Origin: Putridiphycobacter sp965230195
GTDB taxonomy: Bacteria > Bacteroidota > Bacteroidia > Flavobacteriales_D > Crocinitomicaceae
Assembly: GCA_965230195.1 (NCBI GenBank)
Contig: OZ245997.1
Coordinates: forward strand, 1,302,001-1,366,000
Length of the DNA: 64,000 nucleotides
Direction: 5' to 3'
The translations under genes were made by a program, and so were the position numbers. The notes under the pieces were generated by a model that was not told the origin of the DNA, did not search any database, and saw nothing but the letters and a program-made list of their open reading frames with translations. Positions 1 through 12,302 of this stretch are shown piece by piece (the first letter of the stretch is position 1; every line of letters starts with the position of its first letter).

Positions 1-473
1 AGAATGTGTAAGACAATCTAATACTCGATTCTTAGGGAAACAAACTCTGACAGTCATCTTATCCGAGAAACGTCATTAATCTCCCCGCAAACACAGTCTC
101 TTCCTCTCCTCCAGGTAGTGTTAGCAGTAAAGGGAATTTATCTAACCCCCAAATAGAGGTCCGCTTCATCGACACGTTGTCAGCATTCGCGCCAACTCAG
201 CGCGCACCAGCTACGCTGTAAACGTCACGTCATCAGCATCGAAGTGACTGACCCGAGCAGTGGCTTTCAGTCTCTATTTGAGTCATTGCCTCGCTGAATT
301 GAGAACTTCTTGTGCACTATCCGCCATCATCTGTCGAGGCTGCTACTCGCTTTAGTTGCCGACTCGACGTCGTTCTTTTACCGTTCCTGTAAAATACATA
401 TCGTCACATCGTCGCCTTCTGCGCATCCTCGTCGAGGCTTTGCGTGTTTACGGAGAATAAGCTTTTATTAAGC
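1..473. other. upstream region, no gene seen
   Basis: No convincing reading frame is seen here. The stretch precedes the bZIP gene and presumably holds its promoter and 5' leader, but I recognise no specific element. Confidence 0.4.
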
Positions 474-2511
474 ATGGAACTTGACGAACTGATCCCTGTT
501 GACCAGTTTTTCGAAGACTATGTAAGCCGTCTTCAGACCTCGGCTGTGACGGAGGACCGCAATCCATACGGTTCATCTCCTGCTTCCCAACAGCTTCATC
601 GATAACTCTGTTTCCAAGTTTAGCGATTGGAGGTGTCCATCGGCGACCGTCAAATATTTCTCTTGAGGCGATTCCGAGAACGCAGGAGATGCTGCCGGTG
701 CAACAGCAACCGTACGGAGGGTTTTCGAGTCCAGCCCCAAACTATACAACATTCATGGAGCCACAGCACATGGGATCGTATGCAGACCATGGAGGAAGTG
801 CTCCACCTGCACGGACGAATGACATGTATATGGATCCACCGGAGCCGTTTCCCACTAGACTGTCGTCGAGTGGCGGACTCTTGCCTCCGTTTCTGCAACC
901 GGAAGGCGCTGGTGATTACAGCAGTGGTGGTGGTAGTGGTCTTTATGGTCCATCGTCCAGTGCTTCGCCGTTTTCATCTGGGCCTCCGATCGATGAATCG
1001 CTGTCGTTGCATGCAACATCGGGAACTGAAATGCGAGAGATGAGCTCAGGGCAAGGGCAAGGGCAAGAGTTTCGAAAATCTCGACCAAAGACGGCACGAC
1101 AACAGCAACTTAACAAACTTGCTCAACAGCGATACAGGTACGACACGATCATCTGATCGGGACGCCTATCAACAGGCCACGTTGGCACAGAGAACGCAAA
1201 AAGGCTAAGACTTTGGGATTGGAACAGACAGTTAATGCTCTGAGTGAACAACTGAAACAGCTGAATACGATAAAGGAAGAGAAAGTGGCCTTAGAAGAGA
1301 AGAACTTGATGCTCGAACGAAAACTCATCGAGAAGGAAGCAGAACTTCAGACGATGCGAAGTCTTTTGGAAGAAGCGAAACGTGGGACAGGAAACAACAC
1401 GGTTGAGTTCCCCGGATTGCCAAAGGAAGAAAAACCGACGAAGGCGGTCGTAGGATTAGATTCCAGACCTGCAAAACTTTTCCACAAGAAAGTACGCCAT
1501 ATAGCATTCCTGCCGGGCCTTCCCCACGCGCCTTGACACGTGTGTCTTACTAGGTGAAAGATCTTCAGAAGTACTTAAAGAACAACAACCTCGATCCAGA
1601 ACTTCTGGTAAATCCGTTGGATGAGAGTATTCCCAAAAAGGCGGTGGATGATATCTATCATCTTGTCGGTAATCACTTACTGCTGTCAGTGAATGCCGCA
1701 GACGTGCTGTGTTGCAGGAGATGTGTGTATGACATGCATGCAGCTGACTCGACATGACGGTCCAGATCTCTGGGATCTCATTACAGCCTCACTCGATAGG
1801 TAGGCTTCAGAAGTGCCTGTAGACAAAGTGTTGAAAAATGTCTGTCTCTGTGTGTGCAGTAAACAAAGGGAATCACATGATCGTGTCATGTGGCGCAGCA
1901 TCGCCCGGAGTCTGAAATTGGGAAGAGATCAAATCGCATCCGCTCTCACTCTAAGAGAGCAGCACCTTGCAAAGCTCGAAAAGATCTTTGTTCAACGTCA
2001 CACGCTCAACTTAGAAGCCATCCAGCACCTAGTGCATCACCCCATGCTTTTAGCGAGTTGAGTATTGTATGTTTGTGCAGTTGCCAGCCGATCAAGGAGG
2101 ACGTGCACCAGTGTCGACACCACTGGGATGTTTTAATATCGCCAGTTTTGTCCAGAGATTGCGTCACACGTCCAAATTGAACAGTGTCTTGGACAGATTG
2201 AAAGAGAACTTAAGGTTTAAACCAGTATCCCTTAACGATTAACGTCCAGCGCTGTTCTGTCTGCAGCAAGGAGCAGAAACTGAATTCAGAGCTTGAGTAT
2301 ATGACATTTTACAGAGTTATGAGCCCATTACAGGTAAGCAGTGTGTCGTCGGTTGATGACTTGATGGAGTATGTCTGTGCAGGGTGCATGGTTTACTGTT
2401 AGTGCGTATCCACACCAATGTGATTGTCTAGAATTTTTAAACGCTGTTAGCGACCTTTACGCGACCCAAAGCAAAGAAGCATCGACCAGTAGCTCCTTCA
2501 TGGAGAGTTAA
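474..2511 (+). CDS. bZIP transcription factor, nine exons
   Basis: Nuclear DNA-binding protein. Splicing 474-521, 686-1137, 1191-1491, 1554-1668, 1718-1799, 1860-2031, 2081-2214, 2267-2333 and 2383-2511 gives 1500 nt, exactly 500 codons including TAA. All introns are GT-AG. Residues 1-150 are low-complexity, rich in Gln, Ser, Gly and Pro, as in an activation region. The basic region (LNKLAQQRYRERKKAK) has the N-x2-A-x3-R pattern and is created by joining exons 2 and 3. It runs into a heptad coiled coil with Leu and Val at the d positions. About 250 residues follow, predicted mostly helical, with repeated Leu and charged residues; I do not recognise that part. Closely similar RYRERKKAK basic regions occur in algal bZIPs. 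The first exon (16 residues) is the least certain; the start could instead be the ATG at 689. Confidence 0.88.
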
Positions 2512-2772
2512 AGACCGTTTATCCTTTTATTTTAACTCCTGTGTTCGTGAGCATGCCTCAGGAAGATATGAGTCCAGTTTTATGAATATAAACGACTCTG
2601 ATGAAAGGTGCGTGGTCGTTTGGTTATCGAAACAGGCGATGTTGCTATTTTCTTCAATAAACTTCGATCAGTCGATCCAGTTTTGATCGATACGATCGAT
2701 GGATTGAATCCTCACGCTTCGCTTAAGTCATGCGAAATGATGCAGTAGAAGTCCATACTTAATTCCCTGTCG

Positions 2773-3680
2773 ATGTTCGGCTCTTCGAAGAGAACCGATC
2801 GTCAATTTCAGGGAAAAGAATTCTTGACGCGCAATCTCGGCAAAGTTCGAATCGATTGTGACAAAAGACGACGTGTGGCAGTGATGATGGCTGATGCATT
2901 CAGGAATCGACTGGCCACACGACGCGATCGATTTCGAGCTTTGGCGATCAGATCCAGTCGAACAAATCGAGTTTTCCGCAGCCAACGATCGCGCGACGTT
3001 ATGCAAGCGACACGGACATGACACGGGTGGAATGCCCCGGACCGGGATTCTATCGCTGCGAGGAGGCGATCGGGAAGCAAATGGCTTCGAAGACGAAAAC
3101 GCTTCCGTCGTGGAAATTTGCGACATCAAGTCGGTGGTCACACTATGCATCGACCTTTCTCGAGCAGTTCAACACGCCGCCGTCCATCGCGTATACGTAG
3201 AGCCTCCTGTCTACGTGATCATCGGCTGCACTGATTGGGTGACGTCGTAGTACACCTCAAGACGTGGCGGCGGGTTGCACGATTGATAGAACGTCGAAGA
3301 GATGGGACGTTTGTGCGGGGATTCCTGGACAGAAGCCAACGCATATAGCAGTTCCGGGACCCGGAACGTATGGAACGGCCGAATCAGGATTCGGAAATCA
3401 GCTGTGCGCTTTGAAGAAGTCGATGCCACGAGCGACGGTCGGAAAGGCGAAGAGCGTCAGTCATGATAAGCTGTACACTTCAGGAAGGCATCAGAGGATT
3501 TTGCTTGGGACGGCAACGGCAACAGCCGCCATGTCATCGCAGCAGACATCGATCGGTCACCAAGTGGTACAATTAAAGCTGCTATTCGAGCTTTCATTCT
3601 TGTGTCTGTTTACAAGAATTCGCGCAAGATGTCTTGTCCAACTATGCGTTTTGGCACGGGGGATCGATTTTCGGAGATAA
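2773..3680 (+). CDS. sperm-tail PG-rich repeat (SHIPPO) axonemal protein
   Basis: Proteins of this family (ODF3/CIMAP type) lie along cilia and flagella, often associated with microtubules. Two clear repeats are visible: PGPGFYR near 3036 and PGPGTYG near 3357. Each is followed by a basic segment ending in KTKTLPSW or MPRATVGKAKS. Exon 1 (2773-2844) encodes MFGSSKRTDRQFQGKEF and ends in NLGK. An intron at 2845-2981 joins it in frame to PTIARRYASD before the first repeat. The second repeat is in a further exon whose 5' splice boundary I cannot fix. The 3' end is also uncertain: the frame stays open to 3680, but the last 40 residues do not look like family sequence. This gene is the main reason to think the organism is flagellated. 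Confidence 0.7.
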
Positions 3681-4905
3681 AATCAAAAAGCTAACGGCCA
3701 TCAGAAAAAGATTACGTCGTCGACCGAAGTCTCAACGTGTGTCCCCTACTTTTGCAATCGATCTCACTAATACAATAGTTATCAGATCGCGGCAGTTGTA
3801 ATCATTGGATCCTTCGCTTTAGGCTGTTCTACCGCTCGATTCGCGCTTTGGAAAGTCTCAGGCGTTCATTTAAGAGAACCTCGAACAACAAAATGCAGGC
3901 AAGAGACCGAGATGTTTATGCCAATTAACGAAATAAACAAAAATCTATCAAATCGCGCGTAATCGAAACGTGTACCCGTTAGAAGATCGAATAGTCGACC
4001 GACAGCAATCGATCGCAATTTTACACATTCAGAACAGGGTGAGCACTTAATATCTCAAATCACAACTCGCTTTTGTATCGAAGTGACAGTATTAGAACAT
4101 CACTTTGTTGTTAGTAAGATTTCGACTATTCGGTTAGCGATATCGGACACCCAATCACCTCAGATTCGCCAACGGTCCGAGGATGTGCCCAAAAACAAAA
4201 CTTGACCGATCTCTTAAAGACCAACATGTTGTTTAATACTTTTGCGCGGCATTCATGATGCAACTGATGTACCCGACTACTCGTCTGTGGTTTCGGAATC
4301 CGAGATTATGCGAAAGTTGACTCTCAGGAGGTGCTATCTTGTTATTAACAGAGCTCAATGACGCCGAAGACAAATCACTACACAGCTACTTGTACCTTAT
4401 CAGGTACACGTTCTTTGAATTTGAAGCCCGATTTCTACAAAACGCGTCGATATTTTGCACAACGGCGAAGCCGCGGAGACAACCTGTAGGATGCTTTGTG
4501 TATGCCATAAATACAGAATTCACTGATAGAATGTCTTTCGAAGGGAATGTTAAAGAGCTGACGGTGGATAATCGCTATGAATTTCACATTTAAGTAAAAC
4601 TGCGACTTCCAATCGTTTTATGATGATCGATACTGTCTTGAGTTTGGATTGTTGGACGATACAGCAGAAAAAACAAGACAGCTGATCGTTTCGATAGCTT
4701 ACATATCTCATTTCTGACAAACGCCAAAGAGAGCAAGTGATCTGACACAGCTAGGGTCGTACAGACGCATATGACACAACAGTCGCATCAGCATTTTAAA
4801 CATCTGCTTCGGAACATCCTCACTGCTTCTCATCTTCGTAGACCGGGGGTATTTGTAGCCAGGTTTCCGTCATTTGTTCAGAATCGTCACAGAAGAAAAG
4901 AAAAA
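3681..4905. other. intergenic region
   Basis: A short frame at 4339-4593 (84 codons) is open but matches nothing I know and is not counted as a gene. The part 3945-4245 is one copy of a diverged intergenic duplication, listed separately. Nothing else is recognised. Confidence 0.4.
3945..4245. repeat. diverged intergenic direct repeat, copy 1
   Basis: This stretch shares ordered landmarks with 7610-7960: TCGCGCGTAATCGA, then a run of ATCGATCGCA, then AGATTTCGACTATT, then AACTTG followed by GTTTAATA/C. The landmarks are in the same order and orientation with similar spacing, so the two are homologous and flank the first F-box copy. Confidence 0.6.
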
Positions 4906-6885
4906 ATGGAACAACACGAAGAATGTCTCCTGACTGAATCGCCTGAAGCCGTGACGTCAGTTGAGGGAGGCCACCGAGACTGGGCGTCGCTGCCGTTGCC
5001 TGTCGTCGACGGTCTCTTTCGCATACTCAAGGACACTCGACGATGGAGACTGGAGGGTCGGTCTCTGAGACTGCTGAACAGACACTGGTCGGCGGCGGTC
5101 GACATGCACGTGGATTAGATTCGCCCCGACGCTACGCAAACCATTGTCGACGAAGACATCGCGTCGCTTCTGAAGTTCGAACGGGTGACCTCTGTGGACA
5201 TCTCGCCTTTTCTGATTTACCCTTCGAAATGTGCGTTGCCGAAAAACCAAAAACATAAGAAACTCTACTTGAATAAGTGGCACAACACAATATTGAAGAG
5301 GACTGTTAACGTTCTCCGCCAGTTGCCAAAGCTGAAGCATATCGAAGTTGTTCTCGAGGCAATAACTATCTTCCATTATCGTCGCGCAAGAGCACTAGAA
5401 TACCTTTCGAGACTGGAAAGAATCACCTCGGTATACCTGTATGACTTCGAGAACCTCAAGCTCTATGGCAAAACACATTTTAACACAACGTCCATGATGC
5501 GGGACAGCAAGGAGAGGGAGGACTGTTCAAGCCAGCTGACGCAAATAGTTTGCAGTCTGAAGAGATTAGAATCACTGGAAGTGGACGATTCCGTGCTGAT
5601 TCACTGCAAGCAGCTTGATTTTCTCGATGAAGTGAAGAACGTGACGCTCTGCGGCGTGGACGTTCAAACGCTGACCCGACTGCCAAATCCACCGGCAACA
5701 GTTTCTTCAGTTTTAGTGAATGCCACAGATGGATTCACGCTTGACACATTTACCCAGCCGAATCGATTGGTTTGCTTAAATCTTATATTTCCACATTGCG
5801 AAGAAAATCTGAAGCGATTGTCTCGTAGTCATGTCGCGAAATTTCTGCAGGTTCTTAATATCGACGAAAACTGGTGGGATTCAGAATGGCGTGCCATTCC
5901 AAACGAGGCTTTTGATAAATTTGAACAGCTGGAGTGTCTGAGTATGAGATCATGTTGCTTCGATGGCGCATTACTCGGCGAAAAACTGCCAAATCTAAAG
6001 GCATTGCGAATCGAATTTTGTACTGTGCTCGACGGTATTGCGACTTTCGTGTCCCAGTTCAGGGAACTCGAGCTCTTGTGTTGGCAAAGTGTGCTTAACC
6101 CAGATTATTTACTACCCATAAAAGAAGACCTGGAGCACCTGTCTCTGCCATGGGAGAAGATGACATCGCTAAATCTTCGATCTCTGAGTGTTGTCCCAGT
6201 CCTTGACGATTCTGAGTTGATATTCATTTCGCGTATCGGCAAGATGGCGATCTGTCGATGTGACTGTCTTGTGCAGGAGGGGTGCACTTTGTTTTGGGCC
6301 ACTTGGGGTCTTGTCAGTTTGGGTTTCGGGCCGGAAAGGGGCCTTTTTCTATGGTTCTGAAGCGGTGCTGAGTCGCCTGCCTAGGGATGTCACGTCACCA
6401 TGTGAGTACTTAATGGCGAAACTGAACTATTCAGGACCTTGCTCCAACAGTTGTAACAAGTCTTCCGCTGATTAATCGTTTCGTCCGACCCGACCGCCGA
6501 CATCGCGGTACACAAATCTGGAAGTCCTTCATATCGGATCAGATGACTTCAGCTACAGTGGGACTGTATTAGTCAAAGGGATGCATGTGCTCGAAGATTT
6601 GCATAATCTTCGCATCTTACAAATACAATCGTTCGATTCTACAGAAAGGAGAATATGGACTTCCCTGTTGTCTACCAACTTGGTCACGAGATTGGAAAAA
6701 TTGTGGCTGCTGTGCGGCGAAGAGTACGAGAAAGACGAAGAAGAGGAACAGATACTGGAACGCATAAGACGCAAATCACCTCAGATGATCTTAAAGGTAG
6801 TCCAGTCGGATACAGACTGTTTCTCAATCTTCGACAGAGCGGAAACAGACTGTTTCTCAATCTTCGACAGAGCTTGTTTTATTTG
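4906..6885 (+). pseudogene. decaying F-box/leucine-rich protein copy
   Basis: The reading follows the paralogue at 33799 residue by residue. It has an F-box-like N-terminus (WASLPLPVVDGLFRILKDTR, then a WRLEGRSLRLLNRHW stretch) and then irregular leucine-rich repeats. F-box proteins normally act as substrate receptors of SCF ubiquitin ligases. Three lesions interrupt it. A TAG at 5116-5118 stands where the alignment continues without a gap on both sides; the paralogue has GAG-type coding sequence there. About 270 nt with no counterpart lie between roughly 6235 and 6505, bringing a stop at 6358-6360 and a frame change. A 33-nt tandem duplication near the C-terminus begins at 6813 and 6846. Homology resumes at 6506 (RYTNLEVL) and ends at the stop near 6884. 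The start at 4906 is chosen because homology begins there. The downstream part (5185-6360) could still be translated from an internal ATG. Confidence 0.75.
6813..6873 (+). repeat. 33-nt tandem duplication inside the F-box copy
   Basis: CAGACTGTTTCTCAATCTTC repeats with an offset of exactly 33 nt (starts at 6813 and 6846), duplicating eleven codons (DCFSIFDRAET). The paralogue at 33799 has a single version. Confidence 0.9.
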
Positions 6886-6960
6886 ACCAAAGCGGCAAGA
6901 GAAGACGAGACTCTGGTGGAAGTGCGTTTGTCCAGATCTTTAGGACTCTGCTAAAAACAG

Positions 6961-8733
6961 CGACACTCATCGCTTTCATAAGTAGAAACCAGCCGGGTAG
7001 ATCTTTTTTGGCACTGTGCATCTGTCATGTCAGTTAATTGTTTACCCTGTATGTCTCTGTGACGGGTAGACGGTTTCATAAACCCAGAAATGTTTCTAGT
7101 TTCAAAGCATTAGAGTGTCGAACGGTCACATGTCGTCTTCTGAATGATTGTTGATTTCAGTATGTCGATTCCTCGATCGTTATGAAACAATCGCGTTCAA
7201 TGCCAAGACACTGTCGTATGTCCACAGTGGACTTAGGAGACTGAACTTGGTCTCAAGAATAGAGGCCAGTCACTGTTCTGCTTTTGCTTCGATCTAATTA
7301 GACAAACGTCGATCTGTTTGATTCAACGAGGATTGGAAATGACAGCATTTATTGGTAGTCTCGGCAATCCTGTCCAAGGGCGCAGTTCGCCTCTTCCATG
7401 TCGATTCTGATCTGGATCGCAGCACAACCTATGACACGCGACGGGGATGTATCTTATGTCGTCCGAACACTCAGAGATCTTAGACACACTAGTGCGTCAG
7501 TGGCAATTCATTCAACTAATTACTGCTTTAAAAGGAACTATCTGCACGTGGGAGCGATACGAATGAAGTGAAATGTCCGCTGGCACACTTTGAAACGATG
7601 ATATCGAAAGCCATTTAATCGCGCGTAATCGACTCTCGATAGGCATTAGAACAATCGAAAAGTTCTAATCGATCGCAGACACACAGATCGAAGCCGATCG
7701 ATCGATCTCGAACAGGTCGAAATCGATTGCATCTAGATGAACACTGTGTAACTCGAATTGTATCCCGATTATATCAAGGTGACAGGACTAAGACATTACA
7801 TTTTCGATAGCGAGATTTCGACTATTTAGCTAGTGAATGTATCGACACTGATCAACTCAGATCGTTAGCAGCACACGTATGTGGTGAAGAAAAGGAACTT
7901 GGCTGATCGATTGGAGATCAAGTTGCTGTTTAATCTCATTTTGTCAAAGCAAGTGGCATACTTCGATTTTTGTGCGTTAGTTGCCATTCTACTTAATCTA
8001 ACCGAGCCTTTTTTATTCTGTTCGCAAGTAGCTTACAGTACCCGCTAACGCGAAGCTTCACCGATCGGGTCGATGAAGGTAAACATCGTATCGTCGACTT
8101 CGGTAACGGAGAGGATGCTCTCGTCTGGCATTCAAGAAGAGTAGTTTTTCGCAGCATCGTTCAGTTTTGAAGTGTCGATGAAATCGGTAGATATTTCGAA
8201 AAAGTATTTTTCTACAAAGGACAGATTCTATTTGGTAACTCGATAAGCATGATTGAACACTTTTCGAATCCTTCCTTTCACGACAAAAGAGTAAAGTGCC
8301 ATATGTGTATCGATCGTTTTTCGTTTCGGTGTCACTCTTGAGATCGGATGTCTCGATGTGCAATCGAACCTTCTAGCCACGACTTATCAGCGAAAAACGC
8401 CGCGTCTTCATGGAGATGCTTGTTTCAGAATCGGCTGGTCGACAGGCCGGTTAATAGAATTGCTCATCCCGGTGCTGCCATTACGAACAGCGCAACGCTA
8501 TAGAACAGAGAATAAGTGATTTCGAGGACGCGATCTGCGAAACGAGGCCATCACACTGCAGGCCTGATCGAGATAAATCGATAGCTGAAGTGCGCTCTCC
8601 ACACCGCCTTTTTTAAATCAAGTGCTTCCGACGCGATAGACGACGCATCGTGGTGAATCGATTCGTGATCAGATTCTATCGACGACTGTAGCGAACCGCA
8701 TTGAAACGCGTCGATCCAAATGCCACAGTATAA
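6961..8733. other. long intergenic region
   Basis: No coding region is supported. It contains the second copy of the flanking duplication (7610-7960) and scattered ATCGATCG runs. A TATAAA occurs at about 8729, only a few bases before the next start codon. Confidence 0.4.
7610..7960. repeat. diverged intergenic direct repeat, copy 2
   Basis: Counterpart of 3945-4245 in the same orientation, with the same order of landmarks (TCGCGCGTAATCGA, AATCGATCGCA, GAGATTTCGACTATT, AACTTGGC, GTTTAATC). It lies 3' of the F-box copy. Confidence 0.6.
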
Positions 8734-9626
8734 ATGGAACATCTTTCAAAACTTGGTACGCAGGCCTTCTGGGAAGATGCTTACGCAGAAGAGCGCCGAA
8801 ACTTCGAAGTGTTCGGCGATGAGGGCGAGATTTGGTGCTTCTCTCTCCTGCTAGTTCCTGGAGCCGCAGCTTCTCTACAGGTTCGGCGAGCAGGTGTTGG
8901 AGATTCTGATGGAGTGGATGATCCATCAGCTTCACAGCCACTTCCCTGATGCACAGAATGCTCGGATATTGGAAGTCGGCTGCGGCAATGGCCATATCCT
9001 TAGGGGACTCCACCAACAAGGGTCGTTCATCGTTCGATATCATATCACTCGTGCAGATTCTCTTTCAGATTCAAGTGCTTAACAGGAATGGACTACAGTG
9101 CTCAGTCTATCATCTTGTGCCAAGAAATCACGGCATCAATGGAGATACATGATATCGCGTTTGAGGTATGGTCTTTCGACGCGGACTGGCCTAAGTGTCG
9201 TGCGCGATAGGTGGATGACATCCTCAACACCCAATTGAATGAGAGGTCCATAAACATGACCACAGTAACTTTTTATCAGTTCTGTTGATTAGGTTCGATC
9301 TGGTGATCGACAAAGGAACGTTTGACGCCATCAGTTTGTCAGAGAGTGGCAACGCAAAGAAGTTGTGTCTCGCATTCATTGATCCTAACCGTAGACCTTT
9401 GTGTGTGTTTCGAAGATCTGTATATGCTCAGTCCATCACACGCCTTCTGTTGAATGAAGGTCTTCTCATCATTACGTCCTGTAACTTTACCGTCGAAGAG
9501 CTCTCTGAAGTGTTTCAAGATGCATTCGTTTTCTTGGATCGCGTCCAAAACTACAAATCTTTTACTTTTGGTGGCAGCGAAGGGACCACCGTGTCCACTG
9601 CTGTTTTTCAAAGAAAATCCACATAA
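8734..9626 (+). CDS. EEF1AKMT2: EEF1A lysine methyltransferase 2-like (METTL10 family)
   Basis: S-adenosylmethionine-dependent methyltransferase expected to methylate a lysine of elongation factor 1A in the cytosol. Exon 1 (8734-8834) begins MEHLSKLGTQAFWEDAYA and ends EIW. A 46-nt intron (8835-8880) joins it to FGEQVLEILMEWM. The SAM-binding motif I reads ILEVGCGNGHIL near 8970. A later exon gives GMDYSAQSI, the post-I acidic region. After further introns comes DLVIDKGTFDAISLSES, the family signature, and then LLNEGLLIITSCNFTVEEL. The stop is at 9624-9626. Order and motifs match the family throughout. Intron borders between 9020 and 9300, and around 9360-9410, are only approximate. Confidence 0.85.
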
Positions 9627-9926
9627 GAGCCGTTTAAAGGGATGAGTTCACACCGATCGCATGCGCACGTATATAAACTCATTGGGGAGGGGTCAAGAAA
9701 CACGACATCAGCGATCGTCGCGATGGTCTACACAGCAAACTACTACTTAAGGTCAGGTATCAAACTAGGGATATCCAGAAACAGCTGTCTTCATATGGAT
9801 ATGGTGACCCGTGTTTACACTATTGGTTGGGCCCGATGTTTCACGACACAGTCACAGCGCCCAAAGAAATCTAGTGTGAGCACCGAATCTTGATTGAATC
9901 TGCAGGTCTTGGAGCTCGTGTTCTTA

Positions 9927-10333
9927 TCAGAAAAAAGCTCGTGCGATCACGTTCTGCAGGTTTCTTAGTGCAGGTAAGGTATCGGCCAGAGAAGACCCCA
10001 ACCATACCAGTCCTTGAAAAGCCAGGTACAGGAAACCTACGAACCAACGATCTGTCATTGCAACGTGTCTTCTTTCCTGTACCGACGGTTACCAAATGGG
10101 AGGCCCAAGACAACGAGGGCGAGGACAGTGACGAGTAGTAGGTTGCCTGTGGCGATAAGAAGCTTTAGACTTTGTTTTCGAGCCCGTGCTGAACATAGCA
10201 GAGCGAAATTGACAAGCGTCAATGTGAGACTTAACAAGAAAAGACACTCAGGGGAGCTATACGTGAGATAAGAGGAAAGCGCGAGGAGTTCCGAAGACAT
10301 TGATGGCACAAACGCAACCCGTTCGACGCTCAT
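9927..10333 (-). CDS. small three-span membrane protein, function unknown
   Basis: Exon 1 is 10093-10333 and exon 2 is 9927-10036. The 56-nt intron (10037-10092) has GT-AG ends on the minus strand. The spliced product is about 116 residues. Hydrophobic segments are CLFLLSLTLTLVNFALLC, LLIATGNLLLVTVLALVVLG and FLYLAFQGLVWLGSSLA. The second continues across the splice junction in a hydrophobic context, which supports the intron. It begins 92 nt downstream of the EMC8/9 stop on the same strand, so its promoter is very short. I do not recognise the family; three short spans and a charged loop (CSARARKQSLK) are all that can be said. An alternative start is the internal Met before SSELLAL. Confidence 0.6.
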
Positions 10334-10424
10334 GCATCATTTGTCTCGCTATTGGACACGTCACATCAAAACACGGCTTATATCAATTCTGCATTCCAGA
10401 AATCCCTGTGAAGAGCAATGGAGG

Positions 10425-11192
10425 TTAAGACATGAAGGAAGGCGGGAGGGAGTACGTTTGAATGTCGTCGAGATGCTCATCGAAGTCGTGCAACTTCTTG
10501 TAGTGTTCGCGATTGAGCATGTCGACGAAAAGCGGCTGGATGATATGGGCGCCTTGAGATTCGTAATCCGACACCGACCAATGATTCGAATTCGGATCGG
10601 AGATACGGGTATAGAGCTACACATCGCTATCGATGATGACGTATCGACCGATCGGACAGATGCTTACTTTGAAAGGCAAGACGTTGTCGAGCTGCATCAT
10701 TTCACGTAGTCCACTGTTTTCCATCTGCAAGCATACGGTCACATCACGATGCGATCTGTACGATGCTGTGTGATAGACGATGAGAGCGAGTGTCGATTGG
10801 GTGGTTGTGAGGGTGGCGAGTTTGTTGGCGATTGTCTTGGAAGCGGCATCAAAGTCATCTCGACTCATATGTGCATCGGCAACGTAGAGACCCACAATGC
10901 CATCGTCCGTTCCTTTAAGTCTCTGGTCGACCTTTAAGGACCGACTGACCCATACAGAGATGCAAGAGAGAGATACAAGTGCGAGCGCGATTTCAAGGTG
11001 GGGGGAGAGAGTGAGAATGGTGTGAAATAGTGGAATGGCGTCGACAACGCGCACACCGTCTTTGTTGCTGCGTCCAATCAACAGACCGTTGATCGAACTC
11101 GTTGAGAATTTCGCTCCGTGAAGGAGTATCTTTAGCAGTGGCGTGTTATCGAAAACGAAACGCATCCTACGATTTATCGATTCCATTGACAA
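10425..11192 (-). CDS. ER membrane complex subunit 8/9 (UPF0172)
   Basis: Cytosolic subunit of the EMC insertase, which places tail-anchored and multi-pass proteins into the ER. It shows the EMC8/9 order: LLKILLHGAKFSTSSINGLL, then DAIPLFHT and HLEIALAL, then VDQRLKGTDDGIVGLYVADA, and at the end REHYKKLHDFDEHLDDIQ. An intron after IALAL removes about 50 nt. Another intron between roughly 10553 and 10644 restores the frame into GAHIIQPLFVDMLNREHY. The stop is TAA on the minus strand at 10425-10427. The first exon is uncertain: ATG at 11186 or 11165 could start translation, or a short upstream exon may exist. Residues typical of MPN-like EMC subunits are conserved, but the metal-binding set is not expected in this family. 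Confidence 0.8.
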
Positions 11193-12300
11193 AGATGGTC
11201 CGATTTTGTTCTATGTCCTCCATCATGGCACGACAGACCTTCCCATCGGGGTATTCTCGCTGACGATGAGCGGTATGAAGACGTCTGCCATGCAGATCAG
11301 GAGGTGTCTGCAGATTTGGCGCCGATATCCATAGCACACCTCCATTCGTTCCCTGAGACTTTGCTTTCTGTTCTCCGTTCGTGCCAAAGATGAGATGCTT
11401 AGGTTCTTTATTCGTAGATTTTTAATAACAGAGTTTCGCTTGTGCATATGCGGCGTCCAAGAGTTTTGCAATTCTTATCGCTTATCGCTTGTATAGAGCA
11501 TGTGTGCTTTGTACGTAAAGTGTCCGTGTGTCCGGTCGCTGATGTCATGTCTGACTTGGATTGGAATGCATCAAACAGCTGCATTGCGATGTCAATGTGT
11601 CGTCAAGAAAGGAATGCTTTTAAATGACCATCCTGAGTCAGTCGTTTTCATCCGATGCATTTGCTGCAAAAATGTGGTCATCATGTCGTTTTGAAACTCG
11701 CATTTCATTTGATATGTTGATAAGAATGACAGAACAGTTGTTGTCAAAGCCTTCTATAAGGAGCCTGCTTGCTCTAAACCTGTAGCCGCGCAAGCGAACT
11801 GCAGAATTACGCCAATTATCTCAGACAAGACGAACGAGACGAATGCAACAATGCCAGAGAAAGTGTTTTTATACTTATTCGCGACTTATAAGAAATAACC
11901 TGACAGAGTTCGGGTTTAGCCAATCAAAAAGGCCATTTGGTGAAAAAACGACATACACGACAAGGATGTCAGCGATTAGCAAACCGTGTCGAATATCTTT
12001 GTGCGTCGGTTTTATACGACTGGACAGTAATCATCGGGAGAAACCGTTGGCATTGGCGGAAAAAATACATCGACGAATGACTGGCAGCGAGTACCTGCGG
12101 CTAACCATCACAGGATTTGAACGATTCTCCTGCCTCTGTATGCGAGCCGTCGTTTGTACTTAATGACGCGGCACTGCCCTCTATCGTAACTCGATTCGCG
12201 TGTCAGTTCCTATTCGCCGTCACTATTTTTTGTTGTTTCCGTCCCGTGTTACTACTGTGCGACATCGTTAAAGCATCACGTGGTTATCTCAGAGACAGGG
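11193..12300. other. region without recognised gene
   Basis: Open frames of 60-106 codons occur on both strands (for example 11843-12163), but none shows a domain or plausible splice continuation. It may hold the EMC8/9 promoter. Confidence 0.35.
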
Positions 12301-12302
12301 GG

